Shown piece after piece: positions 15,020-24,243 of a DNA stretch of 35,698 nucleotides. The position numbers were made by a program, and so were the translations under genes. Where the stretch lies: NCBI GenBank assembly GCA_944383965.1, contig CALWRQ010000014.1:1-35698 (forward strand), given 5' to 3'. The notes beneath the pieces were generated by a model that did not search any database, was not told the origin of the DNA, and saw nothing but the letters and a program-made list of their open reading frames with translations. The DNA comes from an uncultured Lachnospiraceae bacterium (GTDB taxonomy: Bacteria; Bacillota; Clostridia; Lachnospirales; Lachnospiraceae). Each line of letters begins with the position of its first letter. Position 1 is the stretch's first letter.

Positions 15020-16234
15020 TTATGGGATCGTCAGCTTTGTTCCGGGAAAGATCCAGTATCCGGATGAGGATCTGTCCTTCCCCCTCTTTTTCGCTTCACC
15101 TTCGATCACGTCCCGATTCGCCTCATAAATGGTCGACGCCTTTGTTCCGTCCCCGTAGAACCGGACTGCCAAGTCCCACAGCGTATCTCCGCTCTGTACC
15201 TCATAACCTCCGGGAGCCGCCAGCTCCTGCGCCACCCGTCCGCTATCCGCATCCGGCAACCTCCATCCGCTGATCTGGATGCTGTAATCTCCCCGGCTGA
15301 TCTGATGTACGATCTTTCCAATCTGATATCTTCCGTCCAGGTTTCCAAATCCCTGAAGCTCCACATTGTCAGAAACCGTTAAGAACACCACTGGATTTAA
15401 CGTGAGCGTGACCGTTGTCTCCTTTCGATTCGCGTTTCGGATCGCGTTCTTTCCGATTCGTTCCGCATCCGCAGGGCTGTCCGCCTTCTCCGTACTGTTG
15501 TAAATCCTCCCTTCCATCCCCACCATTACTTCTACTGTTTTCTTCGTCTTTGGTACAGTATAGCTGACCTTTGCTCCGGTATAAGTGCCCAGCATGGAAC
15601 TGTGATAGCTCCATCTCCGGACATCCTGCTTCCGGATTACACTTTTGGCTGGCCGGTTCTCATAAACCTCCCAGGAAAACAGAATGAGCCGTCCGGAATA
15701 GGTTTTCAGGGCAAATCCATACTTTTCTGCCAGCTTCTTTAAAAAATCGGCGTCCGTCTGCCGGCTCTGTTCCATTTTCTCAATCGGGACCTCTTCCCCT
15801 TCATAAAGCAGGGACATCCCATACCGGGCGGCAATCTCCTCGCCAATCTGCCGGAGCGTTACATCCTTCCAGGTCTGGGATCTGGACGTTTCCTTAAACT
15901 CTGTATTTAAGGGAGAAGAAATTCCGTTAATGGCCAGCATATCCGGAGGGCCGGAAAAGCTGAAATCATCCACCATAAAGTCCCCACAAACAATCGTCCT
16001 GCTCTCTCCGTCCACCAGCCAGTTTCTTAAAAGGATATTAGGCTTTATCTGGTCTTCCTTTTTTGGAATCCATCCAGCTGCCCATGTTCCTTCCCGATCC
16101 AGCAAGCTGATCGCGATCGTGTCAGACTCATCAATGGGATCCGTATAAGTAAATGAATTCAGATACGGACTGATATCCTCCGTCGCCTCCACATGATTAT
16201 AAAAAATCTGCACGCCAAAACTTCTTGGTTCCAT
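15020..16234 (-). CDS. Late control D-like tail hub protein with C-terminal LysM
   Basis: 404 residues from ATG 16234 (GGAGGA eight bases upstream). The body matches the gpD/gp27-like hub: ISPYLNSFTYTDPIDESDTIAISL near the N-terminus, SRQTDADFLKKLAEKYGF in the middle, and FGNLDGRYQIGKIVHQISRGDYSIQISGW later. The C-terminal 60 residues form a LysM-like module (YEVQSGDTLWDLAVRFYGDGTK...FPGTKLTIP), which may contact peptidoglycan or join the hub. Lies directly upstream of the gpV gene. Confidence 0.85.
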   Translation of the reverse strand: MEPRSFGVQIFYNHVEATEDISPYLNSFTYTDPIDESDTIAISLLDREGTWAAGWIPKKEDQIKPNILLRNWLVDGESRTIVCGDFMVDDFSFSGPPDMLAINGISSPLNTEFKETSRSQTWKDVTLRQIGEEIAARYGMSLLYEGEEVPIEKMEQSRQTDADFLKKLAEKYGFALKTYSGRLILFSWEVYENRPAKSVIRKQDVRRWSYHSSMLGTYTGAKVSYTVPKTKKTVEVMVGMEGRIYNSTEKADSPADAERIGKNAIRNANRKETTVTLTLNPVVFLTVSDNVELQGFGNLDGRYQIGKIVHQISRGDYSIQISGWRLPDADSGRVAQELAAPGGYEVQSGDTLWDLAVRFYGDGTKASTIYEANRDVIEGEAKKRGKDRSSSGYWIFPGTKLTIP

Positions 16235-16238
16235 TTTC

Positions 16239-16438
16239 TCATTTCCTCCATGCCGGAACATCTTCCGCGCTCTCCGGCAGCTCTTCCGGGATCTGCAGAA
16301 TGACTCCGGCCGGAAAAATCAAAATATCCAAAAGATCCTGATTTGTTTCCATCAGAACATCCAGTCGTTTTTCATTTCCGTATATTTTTTTGCGATCCAA
16401 TCCCAGGTGTCCCCCTGGATGGTCCGATATTCCTTCAC
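16239..16438 (-). CDS. Tail protein X (gpX), requires a -1 frameshift at an A7 tract
   Basis: From GTG 16438 (GAGAGG upstream) the frame reads VKEYRTIQGDTWDWIAKK and then, in the same frame, YTEMKNDWMF and a stop (TGA 16354-16352). In the -1 frame the sequence continues IYGNEKRLDVLMETNQDLLD and FPAGVILQIPEE to a stop at 16239. Only the joined product (about 66 aa) matches gpX: QGDTWDxIAKKIYG...FPAGVxLxIP, and 67 aa in P2. The switch point is GC A AAA AAA TAT (A tract at 16391-16385), the classical slippery heptamer in the right phase. It could be programmed ribosomal frameshifting, polymerase slippage to eight As, a mutation, or a homopolymer error. Confidence 0.7.
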
Positions 16439-16459
16439 GGCGCTTCCTCTCTTTCATGT

Positions 16460-19400
16460 CTAAAACGCTGTCCTGGCCTGTTCATACATCAGCCGTTCAT
16501 ACCATTCCCGGAACTGTTCAAATCCGCCCTGTGTCACTGCCTCCACATCCTCCCTGCTGGTACTTCCGTAAAAATTCATAATCGGCTGATAGACCGGAGC
16601 CGATCCAGACATAGCACCGCTCACAGGAGGGGCCGCAGAAATGCGCTGCGCCATGGCATCATATGTTTTCGAGTAATTATTTTCCTCATAGGCACCTAAC
16701 AGTCTTCCGGTTTCCTCCCATAAAGAACGAGATCTGGCAGATCCGTCAATCGGAATCGCCATCTCCGGACTTTCCTCTGCAAACCATGACAGGGTCGGAC
16801 GGCTCATCAGGCCTCCGGAGGCATGGTGCTCTACGCCCTTTATAGTTCCATTCTGATAGTTTCTCACAGTAGTAATGTCCACCGGCAAAGTTACATCAAT
16901 ACCTGCTGAGAACTCGGTTTCCACCAGCTGAATTAATCTCCTCGCTTCGCTCTGAACCTCTTCATCCTTAGAATGCAGTCCCTCAATCACTGCATCCGGA
17001 ACGGCTCCGGTCTGCTGCTCCACGGTCTCCGCCAAAAGAGCCCAATCCTCATTTCCTCCCAGAATATTTCCGACCAGATATTCCATGCTGCTCTGATCTC
17101 CTGCTACTGCTCCAATCCCGGAAAGCTCGCTTAAAGACTCTTGAATAATATCACTGGGAGACAGACCGTTGGCTTTCATCTGCTGACTCAGTTGTTCCAG
17201 GTCTTCTCTGGTGGGAAGCATATTCTGATAAAGCATGAGAATGGCATCCTGGGATTCGTTGGAAAGATCCACGCTGCTGAGCGCGTTCCGAATGAGATTA
17301 TCAAATCCATTGACGTAGTCCGCCGCAGTAATGCTTTTTTCCATAACAGCTGGAAGGCCTTCTGCAATCTGCTGGTTGGCAGCATCCAAAGCCGGCTGGA
17401 TTTCATCCCCGTAGGTAGACATGATTGCATCCGCCATAATCTGATACCCATTGGTAATCACCTGGGCCTGCTGTTCATAGTAAGCCTGTGTCGCCTGGCT
17501 CTTTCCGGCTTCAAATTCTTCCGCGGAAATTCCGCCCTCCATTCCCTGCTCTCCGGCAATCCGCTGCGCATTCAGGTTTGTCAGCACTCTCTGGTATGCC
17601 TGGTCAATCCCCGCATTCGCTTCGTCCGTATATTCCTGGATCGACTGCTGCAGATTCTGGAACGTATCTCCGCTTAACAGATCTACGCCGGCATACTGCG
17701 CACCGATCATCTGCATTTTGGCAGAATTCTCCGCCTCCGTGATCATGGATGTGATGTCTGAAATATCTGTCAGATACTGGTCCACGATCTTCTGTTTATC
17801 TAAGGTCAGGCCATTTTCTGTAATGTCATTCAGGACCTCCTGCAGTCCTTGCTGAAGCGGCTGCATCTGCGCATAAAGAGACTGGTAGAACGCATCGCTG
17901 CTCTCCGCCAGTTCCCCGCCCTCATTCCCAAACACAATTCCGACCGCGAGGGAAACCTCATATCCACTGCTGGTGATATATTCCTGAGCGTTCTTCACCA
18001 GACTGTTCACGGCACTCACATAGGACTCCGTGTCGCTCTCATCAAATGCAATCCCAAGAGACAATTTCCAGTCGGATTTTCGTATTGATGCCAGTCCATC
18101 TTCCAGGGATTCCCTCAGTTGATCTGCGGAATCAGATGCTTCTCCAAAGGCGTCCAGCTGGTCAAACAAACTTCCTCCACCGCTTACGATGTGCCTGGCT
18201 GCCTCATTCAGCTCCTCGATAGATAGGGTAATATCCCCAAAATGCTCCGCCAGGTTCGCCTTTGCTACATCCTTCTCCGCTGTCCGGATCGCAGTTCCGA
18301 TCCCCACGATTCCTCCGATGGCAAGACCTGCAGCCGCTACCGGCCAGGCCGCTGTCATACCGGAAAGCGTCCCCAGCATCTTAATCGCAGTTGTGGCTCC
18401 CTTTGCCGCTTTAAAGGTTAAGAGGGCAGAGCCAACCCCTGTAATCGTTCCAGATAGTACATCCGGATGATCCAGAAACCATCCACCGGCATCCAGAAGA
18501 GGATCCATAGCATCTCCGATCGCCGCTCCAAACTGTTTCGCCTCCCGGCGGATCGTCGGCATATCTTCTGCCAGGTTACTCAAAAAATCCGATTCCGTAA
18601 ACTCATTGACTAGTTCCGAAGCCCCTTGTACAACCTCCCGCAGGATATCATCCATTGTCCGATAGATAGCAATTCCGGCGCCTTCCGCCGCACTGGTCAA
18701 AAGAGTAAAATCTCCGGCTAAATTATCAATTCGCACCGCCGCCATTTTCTCTGCAGAACCGGCAGAGTTATCAATGGCCGCTGCTAAATTATCAAAATCG
18801 GATTGCGACGCATTTACAATAGCCAAAAGTCCAGACATGGCCTCCTGACCGGCCAGAGCCGCCGCCACACTGGTCTGTTCCGCCGTACTCAATCCTGAGA
18901 AACCCGTCCGAAGATCCTGCATGATTGTTCGGAAAGACTTCAAATTTCCTTCTGAATCCGTCATAGAAAGCCCCAGTGTCTGCATGGCTCCCCGCACCTC
19001 TTTGGTCGGTTTGACCAGGCGGGAGAGCGTTGCTCTCAGCGCAGTTCCGGCCTGACTACCCTTGATTCCAGAGTTTGCCATCAGGCCAATGGCAATGGAA
19101 ATGTCCTGAATGCTGTATTTTAATGCTCCGGCTACCGGCGCCACGTACTGGAAAGTTTCCCCCATCATGGCTACATCTGTATTGGAGGCATTGGACGCTT
19201 CCGCTAAAACGTCGGAGAACATGGCCGCATCTTCTGCGGTCAGACCAAATGCAGTCAATGCGTCAGTTACAATGTCTGAAACCTCTCCCAGATCTTCCCC
19301 ACTGGCTGCCGCCAGGTTCAAGATGGATGGAAGGCCGGCGATCATCTGATCCGTCCTCCATCCGGCCATAGCCATGTATTCCAGTCCCTTTCCAGCTTCA

Positions 19401-19777
19401 GTAGCGGAAAACTGCGTATTCCGACCCATTTCCAGCGCAATCGCGTTCAACCGCTCCATATCAGCGGCAGAGGCGTTGGAAATTGCCTGAACCGAGCTCA
19501 TCTGCTCCTCAAAGCTCACGCCGGCAGCTACGGACGCTGTCCCGATTCCGACGATCCCCGCTGCCGCAAGCGACGCTCCCTTTGCGACCAGTCGGAAGGT
19601 TTTATCTGAAAAATCGTCCAGGCCATCCACCCCGGCCAGAAATCCCTGTTGGCTTTTGGCATTCCGATAGAGTTTTCTCAGTTCTCTATCTGCCTGGTCA
19701 ATCGCCCCCTGGAAAGAACGGTCCAGCTGCCCGGAAATCTTTATTTTTGTCTCATAGTTTCCTTTCTTAGCTGCCAC
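16460..19777 (-). CDS. Phage tail tape measure protein
   Basis: 1105 residues from GTG 19777 (AAGGA seven bases upstream); the open frame extends to 19840 but that part is shared with the E' frame. The TP901-type core is clear: FEEQMSSVQAISNASAADME, then NTQFSATEAGKGLEYMAMAGW and SGIKGSQAGTALRATLSRL. A hydrophobic section (about residues 450-500) probably acts as the membrane channel, and the C-terminal part has long helices. The protein sets tail length. It follows the E/E' chaperone as in P2-like phages. Confidence 0.9.
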   Translation of the reverse strand: MAAKKGNYETKIKISGQLDRSFQGAIDQADRELRKLYRNAKSQQGFLAGVDGLDDFSDKTFRLVAKGASLAAAGIVGIGTASVAAGVSFEEQMSSVQAISNASAADMERLNAIALEMGRNTQFSATEAGKGLEYMAMAGWRTDQMIAGLPSILNLAAASGEDLGEVSDIVTDALTAFGLTAEDAAMFSDVLAEASNASNTDVAMMGETFQYVAPVAGALKYSIQDISIAIGLMANSGIKGSQAGTALRATLSRLVKPTKEVRGAMQTLGLSMTDSEGNLKSFRTIMQDLRTGFSGLSTAEQTSVAAALAGQEAMSGLLAIVNASQSDFDNLAAAIDNSAGSAEKMAAVRIDNLAGDFTLLTSAAEGAGIAIYRTMDDILREVVQGASELVNEFTESDFLSNLAEDMPTIRREAKQFGAAIGDAMDPLLDAGGWFLDHPDVLSGTITGVGSALLTFKAAKGATTAIKMLGTLSGMTAAWPVAAAGLAIGGIVGIGTAIRTAEKDVAKANLAEHFGDITLSIEELNEAARHIVSGGGSLFDQLDAFGEASDSADQLRESLEDGLASIRKSDWKLSLGIAFDESDTESYVSAVNSLVKNAQEYITSSGYEVSLAVGIVFGNEGGELAESSDAFYQSLYAQMQPLQQGLQEVLNDITENGLTLDKQKIVDQYLTDISDITSMITEAENSAKMQMIGAQYAGVDLLSGDTFQNLQQSIQEYTDEANAGIDQAYQRVLTNLNAQRIAGEQGMEGGISAEEFEAGKSQATQAYYEQQAQVITNGYQIMADAIMSTYGDEIQPALDAANQQIAEGLPAVMEKSITAADYVNGFDNLIRNALSSVDLSNESQDAILMLYQNMLPTREDLEQLSQQMKANGLSPSDIIQESLSELSGIGAVAGDQSSMEYLVGNILGGNEDWALLAETVEQQTGAVPDAVIEGLHSKDEEVQSEARRLIQLVETEFSAGIDVTLPVDITTVRNYQNGTIKGVEHHASGGLMSRPTLSWFAEESPEMAIPIDGSARSRSLWEETGRLLGAYEENNYSKTYDAMAQRISAAPPVSGAMSGSAPVYQPIMNFYGSTSREDVEAVTQGGFEQFREWYERLMYEQARTAF

Positions 19778-20266
19778 GCTTTTTCCTTGCCTCCTTCCTT
19801 CTCCTGGTTTCTTCCGCAGCCGTCTCCGCCATTTCTTCAATTACAGGCCAAAGCCTGGATAATTTCATTCCATAGAAAAAAGGAAGCCCTGTATTACTGT
19901 ACTTTGACGCGTAAATGCAGTTCTTCCTCACATTCTTAATGTCAGAAATCCCGTTTATTTTGACAGATAGAAAAAACGGTAGATTCTTGCACGCAGCCGA
20001 ATTCCATCTCTGGCGCTCAGTTTCCCCAGCGCTTCCAACGGGTACCCAGTAATCCGCTGCATAATCAGTTTGGCAAACGGAAGCGGCACATCTAACGTCA
20101 CGTTTCCGTTCCCGCCCATTGCCTCATAGGCATCATAAACCTCTGAGAGCTCATCCAATGTCATATCCCTGAGTTTCGTCATATCCACCCGGGTAATGGT
20201 TGTTTTTTCAAATGTCACCGGAGTTTCCAGTTCATAATCCAGGTAATCCTTTTCTTCATTACTCAT
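19767..20266 (-). CDS. Tail assembly chaperone gpE' (E with -1 frameshift extension)
   Basis: The gpE frame meets a phased T TTT TTC heptamer (19976-19970). A -1 shift there opens a 67-codon frame to TAA at 19769-19767, ending in KLSRLWPVIEEMAETAAEE and a very basic helix (TRRRKEARKKRG). The total product is about 166 aa. The E/E' pair made by -1 frameshifting is standard between tube and tape measure genes in P2-like tails, where the ratio controls tail assembly. The GMKLSRLWPVIEE end is typical of E'-type extensions. Confidence 0.75.
19955..20266 (-). CDS. Tail assembly chaperone gpE
   Basis: 103 residues. The core (LRDMTLDELSEVYDAYEAMGG, VPLPFAKLIMQRITGYPLEALGKLSARDGIRLRARIYRFF) is typical of the short tail chaperone encoded after the tube gene. 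It ends YLSK if no frameshift occurs. GGAGG lies before ATG 20266. Confidence 0.85.
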   Translation of the reverse strand: MSNEEKDYLDYELETPVTFEKTTITRVDMTKLRDMTLDELSEVYDAYEAMGGNGNVTLDVPLPFAKLIMQRITGYPLEALGKLSARDGIRLRARIYRFFYLSK

Positions 20267-20276
20267 TGTCTGCCTC

Positions 20277-20792
20277 CTAACACATATCCCGAACTTCCTT
20301 CAGGACATCAACTCCATTTACCACAAATACGTTGTTTAACTTGTCGATCTCCAGCACTGTCTCTCCATCCAGAACGATCTTATAATAGCTCAGGGCCATG
20401 GTCACGCTGGATTCCATCCGACCACCGGATTTTACTGTTCCGGGAGCGATTTCCTTGACGGTTCCCCGCACAGAAATCGCTACTGACGTGTAAGAGATCT
20501 TTCCCGTCGCCGGATCCGTTCCCTGAATTGCACCCCGGAGAGTCAGATCCTCGGCCTCTCCCGGATTTGCCAGAGAAAAAAGATCCTTTGTCAGGCTCAT
20601 GAACGGGATCTGAATATCCATGTTTTCTGTAAGCCCAATAACCGGAACATCCATATTTCCTCCAGTCCCGGCACCTTCCAGCGTATCTGTTACCATCGTT
20701 ACTGAAGGGAGTTCCACTTCTCCCGTCAGTCCCACCAGTTTTGATCCTTTCCGATACAGATTGTACCGGTTCACCACCTGCGGAATCTTCAC
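20277..20792 (-). CDS. Major tail tube protein (FII)
   Basis: 171 residues. MKIPQVVNRYNLYRKGSKL at the start, GLTENMDIQIPFMSLTKDLF in the middle and YYKIVLDGETVLEIDKLNNV near the end are the P2 FII pattern. It polymerises as the inner tube within the contractile sheath. The ATG overlaps the sheath stop codon by four bases. Confidence 0.92.
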   Translation of the reverse strand: MKIPQVVNRYNLYRKGSKLVGLTGEVELPSVTMVTDTLEGAGTGGNMDVPVIGLTENMDIQIPFMSLTKDLFSLANPGEAEDLTLRGAIQGTDPATGKISYTSVAISVRGTVKEIAPGTVKSGGRMESSVTMALSYYKIVLDGETVLEIDKLNNVFVVNGVDVLKEVRDMC

Positions 20793-22240
20793 GTTGTCTC
20801 CTCCTCTCCCACGATCGCGCTTCTTAACGCATTCATGTCAAATTCTTCTGTGGTCTGAATATATTCCATCGGCGTATACGGAGCTACATACATTCTCACC
20901 TTTACACGTCCGCTCAACAGATCTTCATCCGGATTCTCCTCCGGGCGGTACTCCATCCGCATCCCGGCGCACCGATCCTGGCTGACCAGGCTGTTTCCCC
21001 AGATATTGAAGCTGTTAACCACATCATCGATCTGACTCCGCTTCATACCCACGTCCAGTCTCTCCCGGTAATTCAGAATAAAATAATTCGCCGCGAAGGA
21101 GAACATCCGCCGGCATCCAACCCAACGGTCTTTCGGGTCATCGGTTTCCGGGTATGCTCCGGTGTTGTTGCCCCATGCTTTCCACCCGGAATCATTGATC
21201 AGAGTCACAATCCCTTCTCCGTTTAACTCTGCTGCCTGAGGCTGGTCCAGAATCACCTCTGTACCGTCCGCAAGCACCGCCCCTTCAATTCCCAGGAATT
21301 TATTGGATGGATAGATGTAAGGAACATCCCCATTGGTCGCCGTGTAGTAGCTGGCCATCGCCGCGTATACTGCGGAATAGTACATCCGTTTCCCCTCATA
21401 CAGAGTCATCGGCCACAGCACGATCGCATGCGGATCGGTGTAGCCGGCATTCTTCTTTGCCGCGGCGCATTCCGTATACTTCTTCGTAGCCGGATCCAGA
21501 TCCAGAACACATTCGCACCGGAAGATTCCGTTGATCTCCGTACACTTAGCCATCAGAGCCGCTCCCACGTTCGGCTTGTGGCTCCATCCAGGGGCCGCTA
21601 AAAGAGCTGGTATCAGACCGAATCGGGGATATACCTGCCTGATTACCTCCAGGCCGCTCTCAGCTCCGGTTTCTTCATCCCTCGCACCAATAATATCTGC
21701 TTCTGTTACTTTTGATGGATCCAGACTGCTGCTGGCCACATTCACATTGGGAGACTCATATAAAGAACCAGAGCTGAGCAGAGTAATCACAAGTTCTCCT
21801 GCCTCGTTAAAAGTCAGCATATAGTCCTCATCCAGCTTGGCGGCCTCTCCTGCAGATTCCGCTTTCACTACCACAGAACTTTTGATCACATCAGCCCCCA
21901 AGTTTACCTGATGGTTCACAACCTCATGATCCGTTGCCTCATTTTCCTTCTTATGTTTGGCAGGATCCAGCACATTGATAAAAATCACCGGATACACCCG
22001 GAAGATCTGAAAGCACGCTACCATACTCTGGCACAGCGTATACTTTTCCCAATCATCCGAATATCCCAAAAGTGCCTCCGCCTCATCCCAACTGGACACC
22101 CGTACCGGCTGATTGACTTTCGCGTCCTCCACCAGATTTACGGGGGCCGTTCCAATCAGCACCTGTACTCCATATCTGGTTGCCAGCGGCTGCTCATAGG
22201 CAGTCGCCTTTTCCACTACTTCAATTCCATGCTTATACAT
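20789..22240 (-). CDS. Tail sheath protein
   Basis: 483 residues from ATG 22240 (GGGAGG six bases upstream; an ATG at 22270 extends it by ten residues without a good site). Typical sheath features: N-terminal HGIEVVEKATAYEQPLATRYGVQVLIGTAP, a variable middle domain, VLWPMTLYEGKRMYYSAVYAAMASYYTATNGDVPYIYPSN, and the C-terminal core WVGCRRMFSFAANYFILNYRERLDVG. It proves a contractile tail, i.e. a myovirus. Confidence 0.92.
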   Translation of the reverse strand: MYKHGIEVVEKATAYEQPLATRYGVQVLIGTAPVNLVEDAKVNQPVRVSSWDEAEALLGYSDDWEKYTLCQSMVACFQIFRVYPVIFINVLDPAKHKKENEATDHEVVNHQVNLGADVIKSSVVVKAESAGEAAKLDEDYMLTFNEAGELVITLLSSGSLYESPNVNVASSSLDPSKVTEADIIGARDEETGAESGLEVIRQVYPRFGLIPALLAAPGWSHKPNVGAALMAKCTEINGIFRCECVLDLDPATKKYTECAAAKKNAGYTDPHAIVLWPMTLYEGKRMYYSAVYAAMASYYTATNGDVPYIYPSNKFLGIEGAVLADGTEVILDQPQAAELNGEGIVTLINDSGWKAWGNNTGAYPETDDPKDRWVGCRRMFSFAANYFILNYRERLDVGMKRSQIDDVVNSFNIWGNSLVSQDRCAGMRMEYRPEENPDEDLLSGRVKVRMYVAPYTPMEYIQTTEEFDMNALRSAIVGEEETT

Positions 22241-22505
22241 TGTTTCCTCCCAATTTCCGTGCTCTCTCATACACCATGTTCATCGCGCTGCCTTTCCGAT
22301 GCAGTTCCTTCCTTGCTTCTGCCAGGCGCTCCACCGGCACCAGCAGCTCCCTTAAAAATGGATACAGCTTCATAAGCGCCTCCACTTTCGGCGGTACACT
22401 TCCGCAAAAGGTTGTTCCGGTCTGAATGACCCCGTAAAAAGTCGGTCCCAGATACATTCTGGTTGCAGCCGCTTTTTCCGTCTTCCCTGCTTCTTTTCTA
22501 TTCAT
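22233..22505 (-). CDS. Small conserved phage protein before the sheath gene
   Basis: 90 residues from ATG 22505 (AGAGGTG upstream), not the longer open frame to 22706. The core TRMYLGPTFYGVIQTGTTFCG, with KVEALMKLYPFLRELLVPVERLAEARKELHRKG, is helical after a hydrophobic start. Proteins of this kind regularly precede the sheath gene in clostridial myoviruses. Function not known. Confidence 0.7.
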   Translation of the reverse strand: MNRKEAGKTEKAAATRMYLGPTFYGVIQTGTTFCGSVPPKVEALMKLYPFLRELLVPVERLAEARKELHRKGSAMNMVYERARKLGGNNV

Positions 22506-22519
22506 CTCATTCACCTCTC

Positions 22520-22999
22520 TTAAAACTCCGGCTCCAGGACCGGCAAATGCCAGGTCATTTCCACACCGGCAAAAAAATGCGGCCAGTCTCCTGTATCCGG
22601 ATAGGCCGCTTTCATTTTTCTCTCGCAATAATAGTAGTCCTCCAGCACCGGGTTTACGCGGAATCGGTTTATGACCCGTTCCACGGTGGTGGTAATGGTC
22701 TTCCATCCCTCCATTTCCTGGCTGCTGTCATAAACCGCAAACAGGAGCCATACCTTTGCCTGCGCTTCTTCGTCCTCATAGTTGATCTCATCCACATGCA
22801 CCAGGAAGTATGGGAATAATTCTTCTTCGTTCTGCACTTCTTCCGCAGTGTCCCATCCGGCCTGCACTGCACGAACCGGAAGCTCGTAGGGATACCCCTT
22901 CATCCTGGCCGCCTCTTCATGGATATTGAGAAATGAAAAATCTTTTATGATCTCCTCCACTTCTTCCACCATACTTGTCACAAAGTCATTGATCGTCAT
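22520..22999 (-). CDS. Probable tail completion / terminator-type protein
   Basis: 159 residues, soluble, with FLNIHEEAARMKGYPYELPV, VHVDEINYEDEEAQAKVWLLFAVYD and a C-terminal part WPHFFAGVEMTWHLPVLEPEF. Position between the gpZ-like gene and the sheath is where tail terminator proteins lie. Assignment to that role is from position only. Confidence 0.6.
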   Translation of the reverse strand: MTINDFVTSMVEEVEEIIKDFSFLNIHEEAARMKGYPYELPVRAVQAGWDTAEEVQNEEELFPYFLVHVDEINYEDEEAQAKVWLLFAVYDSSQEMEGWKTITTTVERVINRFRVNPVLEDYYYCERKMKAAYPDTGDWPHFFAGVEMTWHLPVLEPEF

Positions 23000-23571
23000 G
23001 ATAACGTCCTTTCTGCCAGAGCGCGGACGCGGCGGGTCAGCTCATTTCCTTTTTCATCCTGCATATCCCGAAACAGCACATCTGCCAGCTTGGCTTTGCT
23101 GGGACCGTGTATGGCCCTGATCGGAAAACGAGCTGATCCTACCCGTTGAAACACATCTGTATGGGTTACTCCGGTATGTCCTGTGGTTACACCGGCCACA
23201 AACGCCTTCAGACTTCCATTTTTCATCTTAAGCTCTTTCCACCCGCTTCCCTTGATCACTTCTGCCCGGACGCCTTTTCGGATCGTATTTCTTCGAATTC
23301 GATATGACTTTACAGATTCTGTCTGCCCTGATATCGTTAAAACAGCCTCTGGCCTTGAAATGGTAGCTTTTCGGATCCGAATGTCGCTTTTCCGAAATTT
23401 TCCCGCTTTCAGAGTATATCTGCTTCTGCTCTTGGTATATAAATCCTCACGGCTCTCCTTTGCCATCTCATTGAGCACGTCTTTCAGACCTCTTTTCATT
23501 TCTTTCGGTGCTTCGCCCAACCGATCCACCAGGCGTCCCGGAACATCTGCCGTGATCGTGACCACCCTCAT
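22996..23571 (-). CDS. Minor tail protein (gpZ / HK97 gp10-like)
   Basis: 191 residues, basic. An N-terminal helix (EAPKEMKRGLKDVLNEMAKESREDLYTKSRSRYT) is followed by beta-rich segments and a C-terminal FPIRAIHGPSKAKLADVLFRD. The FPxxxxxGPS motif is typical of prophage minor tail protein Z and related head-tail completion proteins. It overlaps its neighbours on both sides by four bases. Confidence 0.7.
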   Translation of the reverse strand: MRVVTITADVPGRLVDRLGEAPKEMKRGLKDVLNEMAKESREDLYTKSRSRYTLKAGKFRKSDIRIRKATISRPEAVLTISGQTESVKSYRIRRNTIRKGVRAEVIKGSGWKELKMKNGSLKAFVAGVTTGHTGVTHTDVFQRVGSARFPIRAIHGPSKAKLADVLFRDMQDEKGNELTRRVRALAERTLS

Positions 23572-23897
23572 GATCTTCCCGCCTCCAGACTGATGCTGTA
23601 AATTCCATCCTCATTGTTCGCGTCCGTCACCAGATACTTCTTCCCATCCAGCAAAAGGACCTGCTCCGGTGCCGGGAGCCGACCAAAATCCTCTGCGGCC
23701 ACGTAAAGGAGCAGGGCCTTTTTATAGACCCCGTCCCTTCCCCGGCCAAATTGTTTTTTCTCCCGCTCTGTCAGCTCATTCTCATCAATGATCACGCACA
23801 TGGATTTTCCGGCTACCTTGTGCATCTCTCCGAACTCTTCCAAATTCAGAAAAACAGAGCGGATATCTGACCGGACCGCATCCTTAAACGCGCTCAT
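23568..23897 (-). CDS. Head-tail joining protein-like
   Basis: 109 residues from ATG 23897. MSAFKDAVRSDIRSVFLNLEEFGEMHKV, later GVYKKALLLYVAAEDFGRLPAPEQVLLLDGKKYLVTD, resembles the lambda FII-like / phage head-tail adaptor group. The start is chosen to avoid overlap with the preceding gene; the ribosome site is weak. It follows the decoration protein gene. Confidence 0.65.
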   Translation of the reverse strand: MSAFKDAVRSDIRSVFLNLEEFGEMHKVAGKSMCVIIDENELTEREKKQFGRGRDGVYKKALLLYVAAEDFGRLPAPEQVLLLDGKKYLVTDANNEDGIYSISLEAGRS

Positions 23898-23901
23898 AGG
23901 C

Positions 23902-24231
23902 CTACCCCAGGAGTTTAACCTTTGCCGTAGCCGCTGCTGCCGCTGCATCCTCCACCGCATAGCCCATCACATCAGATGTCGCCTTATCAATTCCATCTGC
24001 ATCTGTAAAGACGATATTATCTCCGGCTTTCAGCTCCACGCTGGCTTTTTTCTGAATCTCAAAAACTCCCGTCACATGAATCGTTCCTACAGCTCCTGCG
24101 GGAATGTCGCATCCTGCCACGCCGATCCGTTTCCCGACTAATACTACTGTCCCTGCCGGGATCATCTCCTCAGTCCCATTTTTATAATCAAGCGCTTCTC
24201 CGCGCTGCATATATGCTGCTGTTTTCGCCAT
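23902..24231 (-). CDS. DUF2190 capsid cement/decoration-like protein
   Basis: 109 residues. The pattern QRGEALDYKNGTEEMIPAGTVVLVGKRIGVAGCDIPAGAVGTIHVTGVFEI is diagnostic of DUF2190 proteins, found directly after major capsid genes and thought to stabilise capsids. AAGGAGGTGCC precedes ATG 24231. Confidence 0.85.
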   Translation of the reverse strand: MAKTAAYMQRGEALDYKNGTEEMIPAGTVVLVGKRIGVAGCDIPAGAVGTIHVTGVFEIQKKASVELKAGDNIVFTDADGIDKATSDVMGYAVEDAAAAAATAKVKLLG

Positions 24232-24243
24232 CCTGGCACCTCC

